From: MR-S7 sp000400995
GTDB lineage: Bacteria > Pseudomonadota > Gammaproteobacteria > Burkholderiales > Burkholderiaceae_C
NCBI RefSeq assembly: GCF_045291395.1
Contig: NZ_CP152342.1
Span: 1,302,001 to 1,366,000, forward strand
DNA: 64,000 bases
Reading direction: 5' to 3'
The translations under genes and the position numbers were made by a program. Below are positions 44,053 through 53,072 of the stretch, in pieces. The notes under the pieces were generated by a model. That model worked only from the letters and a program-made list of their open reading frames with translations, was not told the origin of the DNA and made no database searches. Every line of letters starts with the position of its first letter. Positions within the stretch are counted from its first letter, which is position 1.

Positions 44053-44808
44053 TCAGGTTCGACGGCCTGAGCGTGAGCGCGGCGGTGCGGGGCGCTTCTG
44101 CAGCCAGTCCACTACGAATTCACCCGATTCTTGAATATGGGTTCTCATTGCATGCCTGGCTGCAATGGGATCACGAGCAACCATGGCTTCCACAATCGCG
44201 GAATGATGCTCGATATTTTTCCTCATGCGGGAATCGTACATACCTAGGACCGTCATGTTTAGGATGTTACGCGTATAGTCCAGATGAAGTTCCCGAATGA
44301 TGCGCTCCAGCGATGCGTTGCCCGAGGCGCTGTAGATCAACGCGTGAAATTCCTGATTCTTGATAACCCAATGGCGCATGGGCTCTGCGGCCTCCCGACA
44401 GGGTAGGCCCCCTGCTGCATTTACGGCATCATACAAGGCGCGGACGGAGTCCGTGCATTCGGCATGCACCGCTTGCAAACGTTGCAGATCAGCATCCGAT
44501 ATCCATTGCACCGCCAACTCCGTTGCCATTCCTTCAAGTTCACCACGCAGCCAGTAATTGGCACTGATGTCTTTGGCGGTGGGAGCTACCACCGTGGCTC
44601 CGAAGCGCTTTCTCTGTACGACCAAGCCCTTGATCTCAAGTTGCCGAAGCGCTTCCCTTACCGGCGTGCGGCTGACCTCATATTCTTCAGCCAAAGTTTC
44701 CTGACGCAGCTTTTGGCCAGGCGCGTAGGTTCCGTTGAAGATCTTGCTAGCAATCGACTCCACAAGGTTTTGCAACAAATCCTTGTCATTGAGGTCTTCG
44801 TCGTCCAT
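44053..44808 (-). CDS. GntR-family (FCD domain) regulator
   Basis: The 251-residue protein has the FadR-type helix-turn-helix LRQETLAEEYEVSRTPVREALRQLEIKGLV and an FCD ligand domain with metal-site histidines (NQEFHALIYSASGN, HSAIVEAM). CCAGGAGCGTAGGT before ATG 44808 fixes the start; the frame to 44880 overlaps the receptor gene. It lies between two receptor genes and likely represses them. FadR-type operators typically have TNGTNNNACNA form, different from the ten-site palindrome of this window. Confidence 0.9.
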   Translation of the reverse strand: MDDEDLNDKDLLQNLVESIASKIFNGTYAPGQKLRQETLAEEYEVSRTPVREALRQLEIKGLVVQRKRFGATVVAPTAKDISANYWLRGELEGMATELAVQWISDADLQRLQAVHAECTDSVRALYDAVNAAGGLPCREAAEPMRHWVIKNQEFHALIYSASGNASLERIIRELHLDYTRNILNMTVLGMYDSRMRKNIEHHSAIVEAMVARDPIAARHAMRTHIQESGEFVVDWLQKRPAPPRSRSGRRT

Positions 44809-44852
44809 ACCTACGCTCCTGGCGGTACGTGAAGGAGAGCCAGTCTGTTGCG

Positions 44853-45815
44853 TCAGCGAGTGCCAAAAAAATCCTTCCATTTAGCAACCTCCTGTCGCAT
44901 ACGGCCTTGAAATGCCTCAGAACCGACTGGCATTGGCTGGCTGCCCTGTGCAAATAAATTCTTCATACCTTCACCCTTGAGCACCTTGGCCATTGCATCC
45001 TCAAGCCGTCTGATGACGGGGGCCGGAGTATTGGTCGGAGCAACAAGCCCGGAAATCGACCCTACATCAAACTCTTTTCCGAGTTGTTCTTCAACCGTAG
45101 GAATCTCTGAGAACTGAGGTACTCGCTGGCTGGAGGTCACGCCAAGCGGCCGCATCTTGCCTGAATCAATGAAGGGACCAACAACCACGGTCTCCACGGC
45201 GGTGCTTTGCACGGCGTCCGACAGCAAGGCGTTTGCTGCCTCGGCGCCGCTCTTGTGCGGCACGTGCAAGAAGGTGGTATCCGTTGCATGCTGGAGCGAT
45301 GCGAGCACTTGGTGAATGGAAGTGCCAAGTCCAGAACTGGCGAAGGTGACGTTCTCTCGCTGCTGTTTTGCTTGGGCTATGAGTGCGCTCAGATCACGGA
45401 TCGGGGACTTCTCGGACACCACCAATACCAGCGGAGTATTGGCGATCATGGAGATATACGTGAAATCCTTCAAGGCATTGTAATTGAGCTCTTTGTTGAT
45501 GAGAGGATTGACTGCAGCCATCCCGTTAGTAATCACCATCAACGTGTAACCATCCGGCTTCGCTCGCGCGACGAGGCCAGCAGCGATGTTTCCGCTGGCA
45601 CCTGGTTTGTTTTCCACCACAACTGGCTGCCCCAATTCCTCCTGAAGCAGTTTTGCGACCGTGCGCGCCGTCACGTCTGTGATGCCACCTGCCCCGAATG
45701 GAACCACAAGCGTCACAGGGCGTGTGGGCCAGTTTTCGGATGCGTTGGAAATGCCGACAGTACTGATCGCGAGGGCGGTGCCGATTAGCACTTTCTGAAT
45801 AAAAAAGGTAAACAT
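44853..45815 (-). CDS. Bug/TctC-family solute receptor
   Basis: A 320-residue receptor with signal peptide (MFTFFIQKVLIGTALAIST to SNASE) and WPTRPVTLVVPFGAGGITDVTARTV, close in pattern to the one at 41873. It precedes the GntR gene with 44 nt between. Three orphan receptors in 20 kb fit Burkholderiales. Confidence 0.92.
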   Translation of the reverse strand: MFTFFIQKVLIGTALAISTVGISNASENWPTRPVTLVVPFGAGGITDVTARTVAKLLQEELGQPVVVENKPGASGNIAAGLVARAKPDGYTLMVITNGMAAVNPLINKELNYNALKDFTYISMIANTPLVLVVSEKSPIRDLSALIAQAKQQRENVTFASSGLGTSIHQVLASLQHATDTTFLHVPHKSGAEAANALLSDAVQSTAVETVVVGPFIDSGKMRPLGVTSSQRVPQFSEIPTVEEQLGKEFDVGSISGLVAPTNTPAPVIRRLEDAMAKVLKGEGMKNLFAQGSQPMPVGSEAFQGRMRQEVAKWKDFFGTR

Positions 45816-45925
45816 ATTTTGTCTCGTGGTGATTGTAGCTTTTCTGTAAACAGTCTATGGGCCGCGGAGTCTTCCGGGAGCCCATAAGACATCGCTCACC
45901 ATATGCTGATGACGGCTTCTTGCAG

Positions 45926-46372
45926 TTAGTGCTCCAGATCCTTGTCCGTTATCTCTGGAACATCACCTTTAATATTCATTCGGCCTTCATACACCGGGCG
46001 CCCCCCGGTTGTCGGGCCCTGGTATTGCACGAAGAAAATGGTGCCGCCCGTTTCGGTGGTGAGCTCCTCCTCGATGTGGGGGTCTGGATGAAACACAACT
46101 GTGCCCGGACCGAAGGGCTTGTCGCCCATTTTGAATTCCCCTTCAATCACATACCAAACCTGTGCAAAATCGTGCTTATGGAGCCTGAAGCCGGCGCCAG
46201 GCTCATAGCGGAGGAATCCTGCGTTGGGTTCGGTCGGGGCTTCGGGACGCGTATGAAACAGAAATTTGGTCTTGTTCTTAAAACGCCCCATCTCCCACTC
46301 CATGTCCTCGGGACGACGGTATTGAGGCATCCGGTGAACAAACGAAGTGACGTCCTTACCATCTGTGGTCAT
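45926..46372 (-). CDS. Cupin-domain protein
   Basis: The 148-residue protein carries a single cupin core, GFRLHKHDFAQVWYVIEGEFKMG and GTVVFHPDPHIEEEL, with histidines and glutamate for metal binding. It is 110 nt before the Bug receptor on the same strand, so probably the first gene of that unit. Enzymatic role not readable. Confidence 0.82.
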   Translation of the reverse strand: MTTDGKDVTSFVHRMPQYRRPEDMEWEMGRFKNKTKFLFHTRPEAPTEPNAGFLRYEPGAGFRLHKHDFAQVWYVIEGEFKMGDKPFGPGTVVFHPDPHIEEELTTETGGTIFFVQYQGPTTGGRPVYEGRMNIKGDVPEITDKDLEH

Positions 46373-46775
46373 CTTGATACTCCAGTTGTGAATAGATGAG
46401 CCATTCTATGAACGCTCTAAAAAAAATACTGGATACAAAAACGAGGCGGCACATGTCTTCCTTATCAATGGAGCCACCGCCGCGACCGACGTGCCATGGA
46501 GGGTCTCCTCTGCTGGCACACGCTTCTGGGAGCTCAACGGGCGGAAGCTTGCTCACAACAGACATGCCCTTGAAGGCGGTTTCCTCAATCTGGACCGCGA
46601 CAAAGCCGTGAGGTTGTTCTTTCGTCCCGGTTGGAAGGGTTTGGACTTAACAAAATCTGAAAATTGGTCTGCTAACAATGTTAAAAATGGTGGGGCACAA
46701 CGAGCCATTTTCCGATTAAAAAGTAGCTTTCCAACAAGGTCTAAGAGCCGATCTTTTAGGAGTTATGACAAGACC
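46373..46775. other. Intergenic region before benE
   Basis: No gene I can support. A plus frame continues upstream of benE but has no family pattern. AGGAG at 46757-46762 lies 13 nt before the benE ATG. AGGAGTTATGACAA at 46758-46771 has one perfect half of the palindromic operator (TATGACAA) and a poor other half. Confidence 0.4.
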
Positions 46776-48017
46776 ATGTCCTCCGCTGCCCCATCTTCAT
46801 CTGTCCGTCTGAGCGATCTCACCCATCCTGTCGTAGCCGGCCTGATCTCGGTCATCGTCAACTACGGTGGCACGTTCATTCTGGTGTTTCAGGCCGCCAA
46901 GGTGGCTGGCCTCAGCCCCGAGCTGACGGCTTCGTGGGTCTGGTCGATTTCGATTGGCGTGGGCGTGACCGGGATCTTCCTGAGCTGGATCTCCCGTGAG
47001 CCAATCATCACGGCCTGGTCCACGCCGGCAGCGGCGTTCCTGGTCACTGCGCTGGCGACCACGCCCTATGCGGAAGCGGTCGGCGCCTACCTGATTTCGG
47101 CCGCCGCGTTTGTGGTGCTCGGGCTGTCCGGCTGGTTCGAGCGGGTCATCCGCATGATTCCGCCGGGCGTGGCCGCCGGATTGCTGGCCGGCATCCTGCT
47201 CCAGTTCGGCATCGGCGCCTTTGGCGGCATGACCGTCGATCCACTGCTCGCAGGGCTGCTGATCGTGGCCTACTTGGTGTTCAAGCGTTTCAGCGCGCGC
47301 TACGCGGTGGTGGGCATCCTGGTGCTGGGGCTGGCCTTCCTGCTGGTCCAAGAGCGCGTTGATCTGTCCGGGCTGAGACTGGAACTGGCTACGCCGATCT
47401 TCACCATGCCCGCGTTCTCGCTCAATGCCTTGTTGAGCGTCGCGCTGCCGCTGTTCCTGATCACCCTGACCGGGCAGTACATGCCAGGCATGCTGGTGTT
47501 GCGCAACGATGGGTTCAAGACCAGCGCCAACCCCATCGTAACCGTCACCGGGCTGGGTTCGCTGCTGATGGCACCGTTCGGTTCGCACGCCTTCAACATC
47601 GCCGCCATCACGGCCGCCATCGCGACGGGCAGAGAAGCCCACGAAGACCCGTCCAAGCGCTGGATCGCCGGTATTGCCGCAGGTATCTTCTACGTGTTGG
47701 TCGGGGTGTTCGGGGTCACGCTCGCCGCCGTGTTCATGGCCTTTCCGGCGACCTTCATCACCACGTTGGCCGGTCTGGCGCTACTGGGCACGATCGGCGG
47801 CAGCCTCGCCGGTGCGCTGGTCGATCCCAAGGCCCGCGAAGCATCGCTCATCACCTTCCTGGGTGCCGCTGCCAACATCAACTTGCTTGGCATTGGTGGT
47901 GCCTTCTGGGGCCTGGTGATCGGGCTGACGGCCTACGCCGTGCTCAACGGTCGGTTGCCGCAGCGAGCATCAAGGCCTGTCGTCGCACCGCAGCACGTCA
48001 ACGGGCAGTCAAGCTGA
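46776..48017 (+). CDS. benE: BenE-family benzoate/H+ symporter
   Basis: A 413-residue membrane protein with about 12 segments and BenE motifs: HPVVAGLISVIVNYGGTFILVFQAA, AWSTPAAAFLVTALATTPYAEAVGAYL and PFGSHAFNIAAITAAI. Family members take up benzoate-like acids. Start ATG 46776 chosen for family length. It lies directly before trpB (56 nt), in the same direction, an unusual partner that could import an aromatic acid or tryptophan analog (inference). Confidence 0.85.
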   Translation: MSSAAPSSSVRLSDLTHPVVAGLISVIVNYGGTFILVFQAAKVAGLSPELTASWVWSISIGVGVTGIFLSWISREPIITAWSTPAAAFLVTALATTPYAEAVGAYLISAAAFVVLGLSGWFERVIRMIPPGVAAGLLAGILLQFGIGAFGGMTVDPLLAGLLIVAYLVFKRFSARYAVVGILVLGLAFLLVQERVDLSGLRLELATPIFTMPAFSLNALLSVALPLFLITLTGQYMPGMLVLRNDGFKTSANPIVTVTGLGSLLMAPFGSHAFNIAAITAAIATGREAHEDPSKRWIAGIAAGIFYVLVGVFGVTLAAVFMAFPATFITTLAGLALLGTIGGSLAGALVDPKAREASLITFLGAAANINLLGIGGAFWGLVIGLTAYAVLNGRLPQRASRPVVAPQHVNGQSS

Positions 48018-48073
48018 TGACCGGGCCTTCGGATAGCGCCGATCGCCATTGCCACCCAGGAGGAACTGACGAC

Positions 48074-49309
48074 ATGACCACGATTCTGAACGACAAGCAA
48101 CCCGACACAGGAGGCTTCTTCGGCCACTTCGGAGGGAGTTTCATCAGCGAGGCCCTGGCGCAGGCAGTCGAGGAACTGGCGGCCGCCTGGCAGCATTATC
48201 GCGACGATCCCGCGTTTGTCGCCGAATATGAAGAAGAACTGGCCGATTACGTCGGCCGTCCGTCACCAATCTACTACGCCCGGCGTCTCAGCGAGGAAAC
48301 GGGCGGTGCCCGCATCTTCCTCAAGCGCGAGGACCTCAACCATACCGGCGCCCACAAGATTAACAACGTGATTGGACAGGCCATGCTGGCGAGGCGCATG
48401 GGCAAGCGGCGCATCATCGCCGAGACGGGTGCAGGCCAGCATGGTGTTGCCACCGCGACGATCTGCGCGCGCTACGGTCTGGAATGCGTGATCTACATGG
48501 GCAGCGAGGACATCGAGCGGCAGCGCCCCAATGTCCAGCGCATGGCGCTGCTTGGCGCAACCGTGGTCCCCGTGACCTCCGGCAGCCGCACACTCAAGGA
48601 CGCGATGAACGACGCGATCCGCGATTGGGTCACCAACGTCGATGACACCTTCTACCTGATCGGGTCGGTCGCGGGCATGCATCCGTACCCGACGATGGTG
48701 CGCGACTTCCAGACCGTGATCGGCAAGGAGTGCCTGACCCAGATGCCGGTACTGCTCAAGCGCCTGGGCATGGCGAAGGAGCACCCCGATGCAGTGATTG
48801 CTTGCGTGGGCGGCGGCAGCAACGCCATCGGCATCTTCCATCCGTATATCGAACACGAGAGCGTGCGCCTGATCGGTGTCGAGGCGGCGGGCCTGGGACT
48901 GGACACGGGCCGGCATGCTGCATCGCTTCAGTGCGGCAGTCCCGGTGTCCTGCACGGTAGCCGCTCGCTCATCCTCCAGGATGACAACGGACAGGTGCAG
49001 GAAACCCACAGCATCAGCGCCGGGCTGGATTACCCCGGCGTCGGGCCGGAACACGCCTGGCTCAAGGAGATTGGCCGCGCCGAGTACGTCGGTGCGACCG
49101 ACGACGAGGCGCTGCACGCCTTCCATCAACTGAGCCGCACGGAAGGCATCATTCCCGCGCTCGAAGCCAGTCACGCCGTAGCCCATGCCATCAAGCTGGC
49201 GGCCACCTTGCCCATGGAGCAGGCCCTGCTGGTCAACCTGTCCGGCCGGGGCGACAAGGACATGGAGACGGTCATGGCGCAGGCCAACGCGCCTGGAGGA
49301 AAGCTATGA
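48074..49309 (+). CDS. trpB: Tryptophan synthase beta chain
   Basis: The 411-residue PLP enzyme (fold type II) has the Schiff-base lysine in HTGAHKINNVIGQ, the catalytic ETGAGQHGVATAT and GGGSNAIGIFHPYI phosphate loop. It condenses indole and serine. Start 48074 follows AGGAGGAAC. It overlaps trpA by 4 nt, forming the usual heterotetramer unit, but without other trp genes, and benE lies upstream. No operator palindrome is seen before it. A spare copy beside the housekeeping trp operon is likely. Confidence 0.96.
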   Translation: MTTILNDKQPDTGGFFGHFGGSFISEALAQAVEELAAAWQHYRDDPAFVAEYEEELADYVGRPSPIYYARRLSEETGGARIFLKREDLNHTGAHKINNVIGQAMLARRMGKRRIIAETGAGQHGVATATICARYGLECVIYMGSEDIERQRPNVQRMALLGATVVPVTSGSRTLKDAMNDAIRDWVTNVDDTFYLIGSVAGMHPYPTMVRDFQTVIGKECLTQMPVLLKRLGMAKEHPDAVIACVGGGSNAIGIFHPYIEHESVRLIGVEAAGLGLDTGRHAASLQCGSPGVLHGSRSLILQDDNGQVQETHSISAGLDYPGVGPEHAWLKEIGRAEYVGATDDEALHAFHQLSRTEGIIPALEASHAVAHAIKLAATLPMEQALLVNLSGRGDKDMETVMAQANAPGGKL

Positions 49310-50163
49310 CCCGGCTCGATCCCACCTTCCGGTATCTGCGGCGAGAGGGGCGCAAGGCGTTGATCCCCTATGTCACCGCGGGCTACCCCGGCGCGGACAT
49401 CACCCCGGCGCTGATGCACGTGCTGGTCGAGGCCGGTGCCGACGTCATCGAACTGGGCGTGCCGTTCTCTGATCCATCGGCAGACGGTCCCACGATCCAG
49501 GCGGCCAGCGAGCACGCCCTGCGCCAGGGCATAGGGCTGCCGCAGGTGCTCGACCAGGTGCGGCGCTTCCGCGAATCGGACACCGAGACCCCGGTGGTGC
49601 TGATGGGCTATGCCAACCCCATCGAACGCTATGACCTGCTGCGCCAGCCGGGCACGTTCGCCACGGACGCGGCCAAAGCCGGAGTGGATGGCGTGCTGGT
49701 GGTCGATTACCCGCCCGAAGTATCTGCTGACCTCGCGGCACAGCTACGCCAGCACGGCCTCGATCTGATCTTCCTGCTTGCGCAGACCTCCACCGAGCAG
49801 CGCATCCGGCAGGTCGCCAAGCGGGCCGGTGGCTACGTCTATTGCGTGTCCATCAAGGGCGTTACCGGTGCTGCCACACTCGACATGGCAAGCGTGCGTG
49901 ACACGCTGACACGCATCCGCCGTCATGTGCACATCCCTGTCGGGGTCGGGTTCGGTATCCGTGATGCCAGCACCGCCCGGGAAGTCGCCCAGGTCGCCGA
50001 CGCCGTGGTGATCGGCTCCTGGCTGATCGAGAGCCTGGCCGGCAAACCGGCGGCCGAAGCGCTGGCCGCGGCCAGCGACCTGGTCCGCGATGTGCGCCGG
50101 GAACTGGACAAAGACGTGCCGGAACAAGACTCAACCCCAAACCCCAAGCATTCCAAAACCTAG
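49306..50163 (+). CDS. trpA: Tryptophan synthase alpha chain
   Basis: The 285-residue subunit has PYVTAGYPGADIT, the catalytic glutamate in VIELGVPFSDPSADGP, and GVLVVDYPPE with its aspartate, plus GVGFGIRDASTAREVA near the phosphate site. It cleaves indole-3-glycerol phosphate. GGAGGAAAGCT lies before the ATG. After its stop a 5' fragment of glyA begins within 10 nt, suggesting an ancestral trpB-trpA-glyA order. Confidence 0.95.
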   Translation: MTRLDPTFRYLRREGRKALIPYVTAGYPGADITPALMHVLVEAGADVIELGVPFSDPSADGPTIQAASEHALRQGIGLPQVLDQVRRFRESDTETPVVLMGYANPIERYDLLRQPGTFATDAAKAGVDGVLVVDYPPEVSADLAAQLRQHGLDLIFLLAQTSTEQRIRQVAKRAGGYVYCVSIKGVTGAATLDMASVRDTLTRIRRHVHIPVGVGFGIRDASTAREVAQVADAVVIGSWLIESLAGKPAAEALAAASDLVRDVRRELDKDVPEQDSTPNPKHSKT

Positions 50164-50173
50164 GACGAATCCC

Positions 50174-50217
50174 ATGTTCGACACTTCGCTGACCCTCGCC
50201 GATTTCGACCCCGAGGG
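50174..50217 (+). pseudogene. 5' fragment of a glyA-like gene
   Basis: ATG at 50174 opens MFDTSLTLADFDPE, nearly the start of the glyA at 50478 (MYDTSLKLADFDAE), and both follow TAGGAC leaders. After about 14 codons the similarity ends and a strong hairpin begins at 50240. It looks like the stump of a second glyA, or a tandem repeat of the gene start. Confidence 0.7.
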
Positions 50218-50239
50218 GCCCAAAACGTGCGGCTCGTCT

Positions 50240-50283
50240 CGGCGGGTGAAGACATGCCATGCGTGGCATGTCTTCACCCGCCG
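50240..50283. repeat. Perfect 20-bp stem-loop after trpA
   Basis: CGGCGGGTGAAGACATGCCA (50240-50259) is fully complementary to 50264-50283, with a TGCG loop. No T-run follows in either direction. It could halt or protect trpBA mRNA, be a recombination or insertion scar, or be a protein target. It is the strongest hairpin I found in the window. Confidence 0.85.
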
Positions 50284-50334
50284 AATGGGAGGCTCCTTCA
50301 GTATTCACGGCGCAGCACGTCCATACGTCGCCAT

Positions 50335-50348
50335 TTGTCCTAGGTCAA
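50335..50348. promoter_or_regulatory. Palindromic operator, site e (glyA)
   Basis: TTGTCCTAGGTCAA, an exact match and the same 14-mer as site b, lies 129 nt before glyA. No strong -10 box is found at the 2-nt position on the plus strand. Confidence 0.65.
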
Positions 50349-50477
50349 TAGTATCATTGATGTCTGAAGGGCACCCGAAAGTGTCAACAGGGGACACCGG
50401 ATAGTCCGGCCTCTCGCGCCGGGCTGCCGCCATCCATGCAGGCCTCCATTCATTCAACCCACTAGGACCACATTTCC

Positions 50478-51749
<1,272 letters not shown>

Positions 51750-51875
51750 TCTCTATCGTCTTCGATTCCAAGCGTTGCACAGCACGGAGGAGGATCTCAA
51801 ACGCTTGGAGACTCTTGGATCATTAATCAGCGTTCGTGCCTGGCCGCCGTGTGCTTAACCTTTGGAGACCGCTCA

Positions 51876-52499
51876 ATGCTCGACCAAGCCCTGAAAGACC
51901 AGCTCAAGACCTACCTGGACCGGATCAACCGCCCTGTGCTGCTGGTCGGTGCGCTGGACGACAGCGACGCATCTCAGGGAATACGCGAACTGCTGGCGGA
52001 GATCGCGTCGCTGTCGGGCAAGATCAGCGTCACGGAGCGGCGAGGCGAGGGCGGCCGCGTCCCATCCTTCGCTGTCCGCTCGCCGGGGCAGCACATCGAG
52101 TTGGCCTTCGCAGGCCTGCCAATGGGCCAGCAGTTCACGTCGCTGGTGCTGGCGCTGCTGCAGGTCGGTGGCCACGCCCCCAGGGAAGCGCCGGAACTTC
52201 TGGAGCGGGCAAGGCGCCTGAAGGGGGCTTACAGCTTCGAGACCTACTTCGCCCAGGACTGCCAGAGCTGCCCGGAGGCGGTGCAGGCGCTGAACCTGCT
52301 GGCCATCCTGAATCCGAGCGTGAAACACGTGTCGATCGACGGCGCGCTGTTCCCCGACGAGGTCCGGCAGCGCGAGATCCAGATGGTGCCGAAGATCTAC
52401 CTGAACGGCGAATTCTTCGACAACGGCCGTATGGGCCTGCAAGAACTACTGGACAAGCTTTCCGCCACGGCGGGCGGTGTGCAGGCTCCCACGGCCTGA
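51876..52499 (+). CDS. Solitary AhpF N-terminal domain (thioredoxin-fold pair)
   Basis: The 207-residue protein corresponds to the first 200 residues of AhpF: MLDQALKDQLKTYLDRINRPVLL, LPMGQQFTSLVLALLQVGGH and the redox motif YFAQDCQSCPEAVQALN (CxxC). It lacks the FAD/NADH reductase half. It resembles the N-terminus of the complete AhpF at 55343. Such a domain would accept electrons from a reductase and give them to AhpC or other disulfides. Start 51876 is after TTTGGAGACC. It may be a stable mediator or a shortened duplicate. Confidence 0.85.
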   Translation: MLDQALKDQLKTYLDRINRPVLLVGALDDSDASQGIRELLAEIASLSGKISVTERRGEGGRVPSFAVRSPGQHIELAFAGLPMGQQFTSLVLALLQVGGHAPREAPELLERARRLKGAYSFETYFAQDCQSCPEAVQALNLLAILNPSVKHVSIDGALFPDEVRQREIQMVPKIYLNGEFFDNGRMGLQELLDKLSATAGGVQAPTA

Positions 52500-52576
52500 C
52501 CGGTAGTAGACGATTGCCCGGAGCCCGGCCAGTTGCTTTCCGGGTCCACGGCAGAAGCATTACCAAGGGAAAAGGG

Positions 52577-53037
52577 ATGACGGTTTCCATGTGGACCAGT
52601 GCCGGGCTCATCGCATTGACAATCGGCCTGTGGGCGACGGCAAGGCTACCGGAGTACCTCTCCGCGCTGCTTTTCCTCTCGGCAGCGGTGGTCCTCCATC
52701 TGGCGCCGCCGGACGTCCTGTTCTCGGGATTCTCGTCGGCTGCTTTCTGGCTGGTGCTCAGCGGGTTCGTGCTTGGTGTCGCCATCCGCAAGGTCGGGCT
52801 GGCCGATGCCGCGGGCTTCCCCTTGTCCACGATGCTCATGGTGCAGGTCATCGGCTATACGACGCCGCTGCTGCCGTACCAGGCAGCCCCCATCGTGGTT
52901 GCCATGGGCATAAGACGGGGGTGCCGGCGAGGGGTGGCCTGCGGCTTTGCCTGGCGCTGGCCATCGTCACCTTCCTGCTGCTGGTCCCGATCGACTACGC
53001 CTGGTTCAGACAGCTGGGGTGGATTGCCCGCCGATGA
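52577..53037 (+). pseudogene. SLC13/ArsB-like anion permease with internal deletion and frameshift
   Basis: The first 80 codons (WTSAGLIALTIGLWATARLPEYLSALLFL to IRKVGLADA) are the N-terminus of an SLC13-type permease. They join directly, near 52805-52812, to the C-terminal end (AGFPLSTMLMVQVIGYTTPLLPYQAAP). The roughly 250 middle residues are missing. Then one missing A near 52911-52914 shifts the frame; the corrected tail reads GVPARGGLRLCLALAIVTFLLL. Dead gene. AAAGGG precedes the ATG at 52577. Confidence 0.8.
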
Positions 53038-53072
53038 GGCGAGCGCGTGGCTTGAGGATCGCTCCGCAACGG

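Noticed and set aside
44053..44808. This GntR protein as the regulator of the ten-site palindrome
   Set aside because: FadR-type proteins prefer TNGTNNNACNA with 3-nt centre; half-sites here are spaced differently and no site lies near its own operon.
46758..46771. Operator palindrome before benE
   Set aside because: Only one half (TATGACAA) matches; the other half is the ribosome site.
50174..50404. Leader peptide attenuator for glyA
   Set aside because: The peptide start matches GlyA itself and the hairpin has no T-run; a glyA stump explains it better, though conservation was not tested.
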